A DNA stretch of 64,000 nucleotides, from NCBI RefSeq assembly GCF_002355595.1, contig NZ_AP017422.1, positions 868,001 to 932,000 on the forward strand, in the 5' to 3' direction. The stretch is from Filimonas lacunae (GTDB lineage Bacteria; Bacteroidota; Bacteroidia; Chitinophagales; Chitinophagaceae). The notes under the pieces were generated by a model. That model searched no databases. It saw only the letters and a program-made list of their open reading frames with translations, and was not told the origin of the DNA. A program made the translations under genes and the position numbers. Every line of letters begins with the position of its first letter. Within the stretch, counting starts at the first letter, position 1. Below, one piece after another: positions 22,836-29,865 of this stretch.

Positions 22836-23726
22836 TTATTTAACCCATTGATTCCACGCTGCTTGCGCCACAGCAGCAATAGTGCCTTCACGCTGCTCCT
22901 GGCTATCTTCACTATCAGACACAAATACGGTAATAGCTATATGGTTGCCATTGGGTAAAGTGATAATGCCTGCATCATTGGTAGCCCTGGTTAAATTGTT
23001 ATGCGTACCGGAAGTGCCGGTTTTATGTGCTACTATAGTGCCTGCGGGTAGTTTGCCTTTTAGCCGTTGTGCGCCGTGTGGAGTTTCTATCATTAGTTTC
23101 AGGAGGTAGGCTTTGCTGCCGGCTGATAGTATGGGTTTGGTATAGAACTGTTTTAACAGGGTTGTCATGGCCTTAGGGGTGCTCCAGTTTTTATATTGTA
23201 CCATGTCGTTTGTCTGTTGTGCTTTTTCGGTAGTGGCAATGTTGATGTTCTTAATGCCAAGCTTTTGTATGTAAGCATTGGCCTTTGCTGTGCCGCCTAG
23301 TATTCTTAATAGAACATCGCATGCGGTGCCATCACTTTCCTGTACGTTATAGGTGATAATCTGGTCCAGTGTCATGTCTGTATTGCCCTGGGGATATTTT
23401 TCACGAATAGGGCTATGTCCTACAGGCATGATGTCGGAGGGTAGAATATGTATCTGCTGTTGTAATGATAACTTGCCTTCATCTACCTGTTTCAACACGG
23501 CCATGGCAATAGGAAATTTGTATACGCTTTGCATGGGGAATTTGTTGTTGCTATTGTAAGATGCGGTATCGCCGGTTTCGATGACTGTTGCATAAAAGCC
23601 CACTTTGCCGTGCTGGGTGGCTACTATGTGGCTCACTTCTTTATGTATAGTGTTTTGGCTCCATGCTGTTACACTGCCGGAAAGCGTAGCGAAAAGAAGT
23701 GTTTTTCGAATGATAGTTGAATACAT
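22836..23726 (-). CDS. Class A beta-lactamase (Bacteroidota subclass)
   Basis: The 296-residue enzyme has a signal peptide (MYSTIIRKTLLFATLSGSVT, cleavage near residue 23). Catalytic motifs: SVYK (Ser67, Lys70), SDG (131-133, in place of the usual SDN), omega-loop Glu167 in TTEKAQ, and KTG (235-237) in AHKTGTSG. The VQYKNW sequence after the omega loop is typical of the A2 (CfxA/PER-like) branch found in Bacteroidota. It hydrolyses beta-lactams in the periplasm; its spectrum cannot be read from sequence. It begins 1 bp after a lipoprotein gene stop, so the two are co-transcribed. It is probably chromosomal, as no mobile element flanks it. Confidence 0.93.
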   Translation of the reverse strand: MYSTIIRKTLLFATLSGSVTAWSQNTIHKEVSHIVATQHGKVGFYATVIETGDTASYNSNNKFPMQSVYKFPIAMAVLKQVDEGKLSLQQQIHILPSDIMPVGHSPIREKYPQGNTDMTLDQIITYNVQESDGTACDVLLRILGGTAKANAYIQKLGIKNINIATTEKAQQTNDMVQYKNWSTPKAMTTLLKQFYTKPILSAGSKAYLLKLMIETPHGAQRLKGKLPAGTIVAHKTGTSGTHNNLTRATNDAGIITLPNGNHIAITVFVSDSEDSQEQREGTIAAVAQAAWNQWVK

Positions 23727-23727
23727 G

Positions 23728-24108
23728 TTATTTTATTTTTACGAATACCTGAAATTTATTGGATGGGAAATTGTGCATGGGATGCATGAGTTTGTGTCTG
23801 CCTAAAATGGACCATTTCTGCAATGATTGTTGAAAGGTCCATGCTTTTTTATCGTTGTCAAATGTAAAGTATACGTGATTTTTGGATACTATGTATGTGC
23901 CATGATAACGGATGATGCTATCTATGACAGGGGGGAGGCTATCGTGGTAAGACCTTGCGTATACATTATAATGGAAAGTGCTATCTTTTTTGAAATGAAT
24001 GGTGTCTTCGTGAAAGGTGCTTACCCAATTGCCCGCAACAGATTTTTGGGTAATGTGGCAACTTACGCTGAGTATCACTAACAGGGTAAGCAGTACTGTT
24101 GTTTTCAT
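23728..24108 (-). CDS. Small lipoprotein co-transcribed with the beta-lactamase gene
   Basis: The 126-residue product has a lipobox (LLVILSVSC, acylated Cys near residue 17). The mature part is a beta-rich domain: VAGNWVSTFHEDTIHFKKDS, IIRYHGTYIVSKNHVYFTFD. This recalls lipocalin-like small lipoproteins, but the family was not identified. The stop is 1 bp before the beta-lactamase start, implying translational coupling. Whether it has any role in antibiotic resistance or only shares a promoter is unknown. Confidence 0.75.
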   Translation of the reverse strand: MKTTVLLTLLVILSVSCHITQKSVAGNWVSTFHEDTIHFKKDSTFHYNVYARSYHDSLPPVIDSIIRYHGTYIVSKNHVYFTFDNDKKAWTFQQSLQKWSILGRHKLMHPMHNFPSNKFQVFVKIK

Positions 24109-24193
24109 GAAGCTGTTTTACAGCGAATGTCGTGAATTAATGATGTGTAAGGTTGATTGATGTAAGAATGTATATTTATTTTAACAATAAAAA

Positions 24194-24219
24194 AAGGCAT
24201 CGCTTTACAACGATGCCTT
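24194..24219 (-). terminator. Terminator of the glycine-zipper lipoprotein gene
   Basis: Nine-base-pair stem AAGGCATCG with CGATGCCTT, eight-base loop, followed on the minus strand by seven T. Confidence 0.85.
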
Positions 24220-24241
24220 CAGGGAAAGAGAGCTATTTCTT

Positions 24242-24655
24242 TTAATTAGATTTCTTTTTTTTCTTTTTGTCGATAATTGCTCCGGTAGCAGCTCCTGCGC
24301 CAGCACCAATCAGGCCACCTACTATAGCGCCTTCGCCACGTTTTTTATCAATAAGGGCACCGGCTACTGCACCTGTACCAGCGCCAATTACTGCGCCTTT
24401 AGCTGTGCTGCTCCAGCCTTTTTTCTTTTTTTCTGTGGTAGTGGTGGTGGTAGTTGTGGTGCTGCTTGATTGGGTATTTTTTTCCTTATTCGCAGCATTG
24501 ACAGAGTCTACCGCATGTTGTTTTACAGCGTTAATGGTATTAACGGAGTCAATGGCAGCCTGCCGGGCAATTTGTATTTCTTCTTCGCTGGGTTTGCTTT
24601 TACATCCTATAGTGAATGCTATTGCTGCACATAGGATAAAGATTGCTTTTTTCAT
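24242..24655 (-). CDS. Glycine-zipper lipoprotein
   Basis: The 137-residue protein has a lipobox (AIAFTIGC, Cys near residue 18). A charged helical stretch follows, then a striking run of nine threonines with a lysine cluster. Two glycine-zipper hairpins come next: AVIGAGTGAVAGALI and AIVGGLIGAGAGAATGAII, each followed by DKK. The protein ends in a poly-lysine tail. It resembles YMGG/OsmB-type proteins associated with the outer membrane, whose zippers insert in or oligomerise at membranes. It is monocistronic with its own terminator. Confidence 0.85.
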   Translation of the reverse strand: MKKAIFILCAAIAFTIGCKSKPSEEEIQIARQAAIDSVNTINAVKQHAVDSVNAANKEKNTQSSSTTTTTTTTTEKKKKGWSSTAKGAVIGAGTGAVAGALIDKKRGEGAIVGGLIGAGAGAATGAIIDKKKKKKSN

Positions 24656-24769
24656 ATGATATGAATTTTACAGAAAATTGCAGATGCTTAATGTGATAAC
24701 AAAATTGTGCCACTTTTCAGCATTTTGTGTGAAAATGCAACCGGCGATGTAGAGAATGCAGTCAGGATA

Positions 24770-24800
24770 TTTGTGAAACACAATTGTTTTTCGTAATTTG
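24770..24800 (+). promoter_or_regulatory. Promoter of a predicted small RNA
   Basis: A -33 TTTG (24770-24773), a 20-bp spacer and TAATTTG (24794-24800) closely match the Bacteroidota sigma consensus TTTG-N19-21-TAnnTTTG. The only downstream feature on this strand is a terminator about 55 bp on. Confidence 0.6.
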
Positions 24801-24805
24801 CCCTT

Positions 24806-24886
24806 AAAGATTTTCCGTAAGCTTTATTAAAAAAATTGCGGGATTAGTTGTAGAGGAATTATGGTTTTCACCATAGTTCCTTTTTT
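24806..24886 (+). ncRNA. Predicted small RNA of about 80 nt
   Basis: Lies between the promoter at 24770-24800 and an intrinsic terminator at 24855-24886 in a gap between two minus-strand genes. It contains no reading frame. Its 3' end just overlaps the stop codon of the convergent gene at 24885, so it may also act in antisense at that 3' end. No known RNA family was recognised. Confidence 0.5.
24855..24886 (+). terminator. Intrinsic terminator of the predicted small RNA
   Basis: Eleven-base-pair stem GGAATTATGGT with ACCATAGTTCC (one G-T pair), four-base loop, then six T on the plus strand. Confidence 0.8.
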
Positions 24887-25418
24887 ATTTCCGGCAACGG
24901 CTCACTGCTTCTTTTAACTGTAGCAGAAAAGAGGTGATGCTTCGGGCGCATGCATTATTGCTGTAAAAGCTGAAGGCCCTGTTGCCATTGATCATTTCCA
25001 GCAGCAGACCAGATTGTATATGGATGCCAGAGTTATTAACCGGAATGAAGTTGCAGATAATGAGTGAAAGGAATGGGGCGGCTATCCAGCCATATATTTG
25101 TAATGGGTAGGAGGTGAGTGTTAAGGATAATGTGTAAAGTATTGCAGGAGTTAATGTAAACCAGTAAAGTTGCCGCCTTCTTCTTTCAAAGCGTTTTAAC
25201 TGGCGTTGATACAGTGTATTATTGTCGAAGATGCTGATGCTGAGTAGTGTATGCAGTGGAAAAGTTTCTGTTTTGTAAGCACTTTTAATTACCAGGTTTT
25301 CCGGGGTAAGTGTAGCTTCAAACTGAACAAAGTTACAGGTTGTAAAGGCTGTGGTTTCAGCGGTATTTTTCCAGGGTTGAACTGGTTGCCATTGTGTGGA
25401 CTTGATTCCCATTTTCAC
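24885..25418 (-). CDS. Hypothetical two-helix membrane protein
   Basis: The 177-residue protein was not recognised. A beta-rich N-terminal part (FVQFEATLTPENLVIKSAYK, FPLHTLLSISIFDNN) is followed by an arginine-rich stretch (QLKRFERRRRQLYW). Two membrane helices follow (LTPAILYTLSLTLTSYPLQI and WIAAPFLSLIICNFIPV), then a C-terminal domain ending AVSRCRK. It has no signal peptide; the start may be MKMGIKS or the second Met. It is monocistronic. Base use is like that of its neighbours. Confidence 0.65.
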   Translation of the reverse strand: MKMGIKSTQWQPVQPWKNTAETTAFTTCNFVQFEATLTPENLVIKSAYKTETFPLHTLLSISIFDNNTLYQRQLKRFERRRRQLYWFTLTPAILYTLSLTLTSYPLQIYGWIAAPFLSLIICNFIPVNNSGIHIQSGLLLEMINGNRAFSFYSNNACARSITSFLLQLKEAVSRCRK

Positions 25419-25611
25419 TATGTTGTCTTAGACAGTGTTTACATTATCTTATCCCTGAACATCATAAGAAAAATAATATGCACAGGTGGCTACAACAGGT
25501 ATGGGATTTTACCGAAAATACTACTGGTTTTTCATATAAACAAAAATTGGGACACCGGATTTTGAGCATTCCTGCTACATTTATGGCTCGGAACAACCGC
25601 TTATTTACCTA

Positions 25612-27144
25612 ATGTTTAATTTCATGAGAAAAGTATTACTTCCTTTTGCTTTTGCAGGCTGTTTTATTGGCCAGGCATTAGCGCAGCCTAAAGATGGTGG
25701 TGTTAAAAATGATATGCCTGTGTGGCCCAGCCGGGTGCTACAGGTAGATTCTGCTATTGTTACCCGGCACGAGATTACCGTTAAAGGTGTAAAAGTGCCT
25801 TATACTGCTACGGCGGGGAGCATGCCTGTGTGGGATGAAGATGGAAAGCCGGTGGCTGGTGTGTTTTACACTTATTACGAGCGGGAGGATGTGAAGGATA
25901 AATCAGGCAGGCCATTGGTGATTTCTTTTAATGGCGGGCCGGGTACTCCCTCGGTATGGATGGAGATTGGGTATACGGGGCCGCGGTTATTGAATATTGA
26001 TGATGAAGGTTATCCGGTGCAACCTTATGGTTTACGCGATAATCCGCAGTCTATTTTGGATGTGGCTGATATTGTATATATAGATCCTGTAAACACTGGT
26101 TATTCCCGTCCGGTGAATAAAGATATTCCCGGGAGTAAATTTTATGGGGTGAATGCAGATGTTAAATATCTGGCAGAATGGATCAATACGTTTGTCACCC
26201 GCAGGAACAGGTGGGCTTCGCCTAAGTTTTTGATAGGTGAAAGTTATGGTACCACGCGTGTTTCGGGTTTGGCGCTGGAGTTGCAGAATGCACACTGGAT
26301 GTATTTGAACGGAGTTATACTGGTGTCGCCTACAGAGTTGGGTATTGAAAGAAACGGGCCTTTGGATGCTGCATTGAAATTGCCTTATTTTACGGCCACT
26401 GCGTGGTATCATAAAAAACTGGGTGCTGAATTACAGCAGAAAGATCTTACTGATCTATTGCCTGAGGTAGAAAACTTTACTATTAATGAATTGATACCGG
26501 CTTTGTCAAAAGGTGGCTCGCTGGACGAGGCGCAACGTAAAAGTATTGCGGCACGCATTGCCCGTTACAGCGGTGTAAGTGAAAGAGTGGTGCAGGAAAA
26601 TAACCTGGATGTATCTTTTAATCTTTTCTGGAAAGAGTTGCTGCGTGAACAGGGGTTTACTGTAGGCAGGCTGGATTCGCGCTATAAAGGAATAGATAAA
26701 AAGACAGGAGGAGAAGAACCGGATTATAATGCAGAGCTTACCGCATGGCTGCAGGCTTTTACTCCGGCTATTAATATTTATTTACGTGAGGAGTTGAATT
26801 ATAAAACTGACCTGCATTATAATATGTTTGGCAAGGTATGGCCCTGGGATAATCAGAATAATCAAACCGGAGAAAACCTGCGTCAGGCTATTGCGCAAAA
26901 CCCTTTTCTGCATTTATTAGTGCAATCGGGTTATTATGATGGTGCCTGCGATTATTTCAATGCCAAGTATAGTATGTGGCAGATGGACCCGGGTGGCAAG
27001 TTAAAAGGGCGTTTGAAGTGGGAAGGTTACAGAAGTGGGCACATGATGTATTTGCGTAAAGATGACCTTGCAGCCGCGAATGAAAATTTGCGGGTGTTTA
27101 TCCGTGAGTCTATTCCACAGAAAGGGCAGCCTGCCCGGTATTAA
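25612..27144 (+). CDS. Serine carboxypeptidase family (S10) protein, secreted
   Basis: The 510-residue protein has a signal peptide (MFNFMRKVLLPFAFAGCFIG, cleaved after ALA near residue 24). It has the alpha/beta-hydrolase fold of family S10: oxyanion region SFNGGPGTPSVWMEIGYTGP, nucleophile serine in LIGESYGT (about residue 211), aspartate in SGYYDGACDYFNAKY (about 443-447) and histidine in YRSGHMMYL (about 477). It is expected to trim peptides from the C-terminus in the periplasm. Its last codons nearly touch the convergent T9SS cargo gene (2-bp gap), and a plus-strand terminator lies inside that neighbour. Confidence 0.9.
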   Translation: MFNFMRKVLLPFAFAGCFIGQALAQPKDGGVKNDMPVWPSRVLQVDSAIVTRHEITVKGVKVPYTATAGSMPVWDEDGKPVAGVFYTYYEREDVKDKSGRPLVISFNGGPGTPSVWMEIGYTGPRLLNIDDEGYPVQPYGLRDNPQSILDVADIVYIDPVNTGYSRPVNKDIPGSKFYGVNADVKYLAEWINTFVTRRNRWASPKFLIGESYGTTRVSGLALELQNAHWMYLNGVILVSPTELGIERNGPLDAALKLPYFTATAWYHKKLGAELQQKDLTDLLPEVENFTINELIPALSKGGSLDEAQRKSIAARIARYSGVSERVVQENNLDVSFNLFWKELLREQGFTVGRLDSRYKGIDKKTGGEEPDYNAELTAWLQAFTPAINIYLREELNYKTDLHYNMFGKVWPWDNQNNQTGENLRQAIAQNPFLHLLVQSGYYDGACDYFNAKYSMWQMDPGGKLKGRLKWEGYRSGHMMYLRKDDLAAANENLRVFIRESIPQKGQPARY

Positions 27145-27146
27145 TA

Positions 27147-29090
27147 TTACAGCACAGTTACCGATCCACTAAGTCTGGGACTGTTGTCTTTTAAATCAAT
27201 TACATAATAATAGGTGCCTGCGGGCACCTTTTTGTTATTATAACTTCCATTCCAGGGAGTGTGGTAACCCTTGCTGTAAAATACACGCATGCCATAGCGG
27301 CTGAAAACACTTACTTCGGCATTAGGGTACCCGGTTAAGGCGGGTATATTCCAGGTATCGTAAATACCATCACCATTAGGTGAGAAGATGTTGGGAGCTT
27401 CTACCTGGCGATATACTTTCACAAATACCTCATCGCTTGCCTGTCCGCAATTATTGGATACATATAATGTATAGGTAGTGTCGTGTTCGGGGCTAACCCT
27501 GGGAGTAAGTATATGGCTGTTATTAAGATAGATTTCGGGAGTCCAGTAAAATAAGCTGTTGGTTCCGGTAATGCTTCCATTTAATTGCACTGATTGCCCA
27601 TATACAACCCATTTATCTTCCCCGGCATTGGCTGTAGGTAGTGACTGTACGCTTACTGTTACAGAAGCTGTGTCTGTACAGTTGAACTGGTTACTTACCG
27701 TTAACAGGTAGGTAGTTGTGGCGGCGGGGGAGGCTTGTGGAGTGCTGATGTGGCTGTCAGATAAAGCTGTAACAGGTGTCCATCTATAGATAGTGCCGCC
27801 TGTGCCTTGTAACAGGGTGCTGCTTCCTTTACATATATTAACATTTTCTCCGGCATTGGCTATGGGTATTGGATAGATCACGGCGATAAAGCCTGAATCG
27901 GTGTATGTGCATCCTTTGTCGGAGGTAGCGATTGCATAATATTTTCCTGCATCTTTTTCGGTTGCGCTGGCTATGTGAATGGTGCTGCCTGCTATAGTTT
28001 GTTGAGAAGGCAAACGCCATTGTATGGGATAGGTGCCAGTAGCTATAATGTCCAGTGCAGTACCTGCACAAACAGGGGGTGTGCCTGAAATGGTAATAGC
28101 AGGTGTTGGGTATATTACCAATGTGTCTATGTTGGAGGCTGCCCGGCAGGAAGGTGTGTTGATGTTGCCGGATTCTGCAATGCTAAGCCGGTAAAGGTGC
28201 ATGCCCGTGGTTGTGTTAGTAGTTGTGTTGATGGTGCAGGCAGCTGAGTTGGCGTTCGTAACATCCTGCCAGGTTTGCCCGCTGTCCAGGCTGGTTTGCC
28301 ATTGGTATACCGGATCTTCTTCCGTGCCGGCAGAGATCATGGCATTTAGTTTTACCGTAGTTGCCTGGTTTTGGCATATGTTTATGCGATTGCCTGACAT
28401 GCTTTCGATATAAGCGCTGGCATTTCGTCCACAAGGGCGAAAGGTAATGTCATCCAGTCCCAGATCGTTACCACAGCCGCCGGGTGCATTGTTTTTCATG
28501 CGTATGACTACATCGCGCGTATTGGGTTGGGTTGTGAAGAACAGACCGTATTGCAGCCAGGAAGGATCGTTGGTGGGTTCTATGGCGCCGGTGGTAAATG
28601 AAGCGAGCACTGCGCCATTTAGTTTTTCAATAGAGAAAGTGATGTTTGGTCTTATTACACCAGCGCCACAAATACTGTTCGGTTTATTAAGGTTGACGAT
28701 CCAGGAGGCAAATTCGTAAGTAGTGTTGCCACATAGATGGTGAATAGTATCCAGATAAAAATCTCCCGGTGAGTAAGAGGCATTTACTATCATGAAATAG
28801 CCATTGTTGTCGCCGGTATGGTCTGTTGTGCTATGCCATGAATTGCCTGCGCCTGTGCTGGAAAGGTTGGCTATAGTATAATAGGTATCTCCGGGTCCGT
28901 TACTATAATCAAAGGTGTAGTTGGTAATCCATGACGGTAAGGGAGAACCGATAAGTGCAGCGCCTGAACCGAATGTGATATTTACTACGGGGTCGCCCAG
29001 TGTGCCCTGGCAAAGTTGGGTGCAGGCTGCCAGGTTAATGAGTAAACACGGAATGAGTACCGATAGTGGTTTAAGAAGTGACCGTAGCAA
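27147..29090 (-). CDS. Secreted protein with T9SS type B (gliding-type) C-terminal sorting domain
   Basis: The 647-residue protein has an N-terminal leader ending LLINLAACTQ; this could be a type I signal or a lipobox. An N-terminal beta-sandwich domain spans about residues 30-220 (TFGSGAALIGSPLPSWITNY, DDITFRPCG). Ig-like/PKD-like repeats follow (YPTPAITISGTPPVCAGTAL, PIANAGENVNICKGSSTLL, PTANAGEDKWVVYG). The C-terminal about 85 residues are a CHU_C domain: APNIFSPNGDGIYDTWNI, AEVSVFSRYGMRVFYSKGY, WNGSYNNKKVPAGTYYYV. This routes the protein through the type IX secretion system to the surface. It is divergent from an ECF sigma gene. Confidence 0.9.
   Translation of the reverse strand: MLRSLLKPLSVLIPCLLINLAACTQLCQGTLGDPVVNITFGSGAALIGSPLPSWITNYTFDYSNGPGDTYYTIANLSSTGAGNSWHSTTDHTGDNNGYFMIVNASYSPGDFYLDTIHHLCGNTTYEFASWIVNLNKPNSICGAGVIRPNITFSIEKLNGAVLASFTTGAIEPTNDPSWLQYGLFFTTQPNTRDVVIRMKNNAPGGCGNDLGLDDITFRPCGRNASAYIESMSGNRINICQNQATTVKLNAMISAGTEEDPVYQWQTSLDSGQTWQDVTNANSAACTINTTTNTTTGMHLYRLSIAESGNINTPSCRAASNIDTLVIYPTPAITISGTPPVCAGTALDIIATGTYPIQWRLPSQQTIAGSTIHIASATEKDAGKYYAIATSDKGCTYTDSGFIAVIYPIPIANAGENVNICKGSSTLLQGTGGTIYRWTPVTALSDSHISTPQASPAATTTYLLTVSNQFNCTDTASVTVSVQSLPTANAGEDKWVVYGQSVQLNGSITGTNSLFYWTPEIYLNNSHILTPRVSPEHDTTYTLYVSNNCGQASDEVFVKVYRQVEAPNIFSPNGDGIYDTWNIPALTGYPNAEVSVFSRYGMRVFYSKGYHTPWNGSYNNKKVPAGTYYYVIDLKDNSPRLSGSVTVL
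27212..27233 (+). terminator. Terminator for the carboxypeptidase, inside the convergent gene
   Basis: Stem AGGTGCC-TGCG-GGCACCT then TTTTT on the plus strand, 68 bp past the carboxypeptidase stop. It lies within codons of the opposite gene's sorting domain (KKVPAGTYYY). Confidence 0.6.
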
Positions 29091-29121
29091 TGTGAGCAGT
29101 TTAGTTTTGTTGAATCCATTT

Positions 29122-29154
29122 CAAATATATTATTTTCTTTATTCCTTTAACAAA
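29122..29154 (-). promoter_or_regulatory. Promoter of the T9SS cargo gene
   Basis: Minus-strand TTTG (29151-29154), 21-bp spacer, TATATTTG (29122-29129): a full match to the Bacteroidota promoter, about 32 bp before the ATG at 29090. Confidence 0.7.
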
Positions 29155-29258
29155 ATAAAAATAAAGTTTATTGTTTCTTTTTGTTGTGTATTAAAAAATA
29201 GATGTGTAAAATAATTTTATAACTTGGTTGTTGCCTAAACTGCTTATAAAGATAACAT

Positions 29259-29771
29259 ATGAATACACAGGGGATTGATGCACAAGAGTTTGATGACTTG
29301 TATGTCGCGTACAGCGATGTAGTGTTCCGGAATATTTTAAAGTTTACGAAAGAGCCTGTTGCAGCAAAAGACATTTTACAAGACGTATTTGTGAAACTGT
29401 GGGAGAAAAAAGATGAAATAAAAAAGTCTAATTCGGTGTCGGGATTGCTTTTTGTAATTAGTTATCATTTATGTGTTAACTACGCCCGCCGGAAAATGCG
29501 GGAAGAAGCTTTACATAAATTATTAAGCAACCTGGATCAGTACAGTAGTGACGGGTATAGTATACGAATAGATGAAGATGAGCGGGAACTGTTGCTGGAA
29601 AAGGCTATGCTGGCATTGTCGCCACAAAAAAGACGTACGCTTACCTTGTGCAAACTGGAAGGAAAAACATACCTGGAAGCTGCGCAGGAATTACATATTT
29701 CGCCTCATACTGTGAAAGAATATTTATCTAATGCTATTTTATTGCTGAACGACTACATGAAAAAGCAGTAG
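29259..29771 (+). CDS. ECF-type sigma factor without an adjacent anti-sigma gene
   Basis: The 170-residue protein has region 2 at about 10-80 (FDDLYVAYSDVVFRNILKFT, AKDILQDVFVKLWEKKDEIK, GLLFVISYHLCVNYARRKMR). Region 4 lies at about 110-165 (LSPQKRRTLTLCKLEGKTYL, AAQELHISPHTVKEYLSNAI). This resembles the sigma factors that Bacteroidota pair with FecR proteins, but no FecR gene follows. The next gene is the giant T9SS cargo protein 94 bp downstream on the same strand. It may control the secreted adhesin operon (inference). Confidence 0.9.
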   Translation: MNTQGIDAQEFDDLYVAYSDVVFRNILKFTKEPVAAKDILQDVFVKLWEKKDEIKKSNSVSGLLFVISYHLCVNYARRKMREEALHKLLSNLDQYSSDGYSIRIDEDERELLLEKAMLALSPQKRRTLTLCKLEGKTYLEAAQELHISPHTVKEYLSNAILLLNDYMKKQ

Positions 29772-29828
29772 TTTTTATCTATTTTTTTTCAGCGCTCCCC
29801 CCGTTTTTTGCATGCTGGTGTATTTATA

Positions 29829-29850
29829 GGTGATAACGTTGTTTATCACC
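29829..29850. repeat. Perfect inverted repeat before the giant cargo gene
   Basis: GGTGATAA-CGTTGT-TTATCACC, 8-bp arms, ending 15 bp before the ATG at 29866. It could be an operator or an RNA hairpin next to the translation start. An in-frame GTG at 29830 lies inside it and is not taken as the start. Confidence 0.6.
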
Positions 29851-29865
29851 AAAACTACCGGAAAT

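Noticed and set aside
24885-25418. Assigning the 177-aa membrane protein to a named family
   Set aside because: Only two helices and a basic stretch can be seen; no diagnostic motif.
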